A stretch of 64,000 nucleotides of DNA from Christiangramia salexigens. Its GTDB lineage: Bacteria > Bacteroidota > Bacteroidia > Flavobacteriales > Flavobacteriaceae. Of the stretch, positions 63,931 to 64,000 are shown piece after piece. The stretch is from contig NZ_CP018153.1 in NCBI RefSeq assembly GCF_001889005.1, positions 142,001 through 206,000 on the forward strand, given 5' to 3'. A model generated the notes under the pieces. That model ran no database searches, was not told the DNA's origin, and saw nothing but the letters and a program-made list of their open reading frames with translations. Within the stretch, counting starts at the first letter, position 1, and the number at the start of each line of letters is the position of its first letter. The translations under genes were made by a program, and so were the position numbers.

Positions 63931-64000
63931 TCCTCAGTATAAATAGCGACCATAGTTTCGGTTTTAGAAGTTTTCATTCCTCTGTACATTCCTTCAGTAT
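63927..64000 (-). CDS. C-terminus of a probable isoaspartyl peptidase (partial)
   Basis: The minus strand is open from the right edge to a TAA at 63927-63929, reading TEGMYRGMKTSKTETMVAIY and then TED. The TEGMYR block is the conserved near-C-terminal motif of plant-type asparaginase/isoaspartyl peptidases (FNTEGMYR in IaaA). Such an enzyme would hydrolyse the beta-Asp-Arg released by the convergent cyanophycinase, whose stop codon it overlaps. Only 23 residues are visible. Confidence 0.6.
   Translation of the reverse strand, partial: TEGMYRGMKTSKTETMVAIYTED

Overview
The window is AT-rich chromosomal DNA from a member of the Bacteroidota, most likely a marine-type Flavobacteriaceae. This rests on the gene families seen (histidine kinases with the SHDLQEPLRM H-box, Rcp1-like receivers, MlaE-MlaF-MlaD without MlaB or MlaC beside them, a SerB-SerA fusion next to GapN) and on the sparse Shine-Dalgarno signals. 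Genus-level placement would be guesswork.

Positions 1 to about 21260 look like the right-hand part of an integrated genomic island. From right to left it holds a tRNA-3'-end-like remnant followed by an orphan terminator (about 21204-21257), a tyrosine integrase (19829-21064), a small replication and regulation module (an unknown coiled-coil protein, two excisionase-type HTH proteins, a small unknown protein and a primase-helicase ATPase), a hairpin-rich non-coding patch (16500-16801), and then a defence cargo. The cargo has two transcription units. One is the divergent plus-strand pair of an unrecognised 526-aa protein and a 927-aa phospholipase-D-fold protein (11646-16006). The other is a minus-strand operon running off the left edge: SNF2-family helicase, N6-adenine DNA methyltransferase, DEAH helicase with a PD-(D/E)xK-like C-terminus, DUF262 protein and AAA ATPase (10444 to 1). 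A CoiA-like protein (10563-11501) lies between them. This multi-gene restriction-like cluster is the best candidate for an unusual or undescribed system.

From about 21.7 to 41 kb the content is ordinary flavobacterial housekeeping: a K+ channel with TrkA domains, a DUF2914 membrane protein, a J-domain/HIRAN/metallophosphatase operon, the Mla lipid transporter operon (permease, ATPase, MCE protein), a universal stress protein, sbcDC, a decayed formylglycine-generating-enzyme-like lipoprotein gene, a phosphoserine phosphatase/phosphoglycerate dehydrogenase fusion and a GapN-type aldehyde dehydrogenase. The last two are linked metabolically through 3-phosphoglycerate.

From 41.4 to 54 kb there is a dense signalling cluster: four stand-alone or PAS-linked receivers on the plus strand plus one on the minus strand, and three large hybrid-input histidine kinases (GAF/PAS/HisKA/HATPase). 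No DNA-binding output domain is present. The order REC-PAS / REC / kinase occurs twice in tandem. Two tiny paralogous membrane proteins (54 and 59 aa, shared LIRDN motif) flank the plus-strand cluster.

From 54 to 64 kb come a short-chain fatty acid transporter, a secreted PepSY-like protein, a LytTR/LytS-type two-component pair, a berberine-bridge-type FAD oxidase, and a cyanophycin locus: cyanophycin synthetase, divergent cyanophycinase, and at the right edge the C-terminus of a probable isoaspartyl peptidase. Together the locus would encode synthesis of cyanophycin and its breakdown to amino acids.
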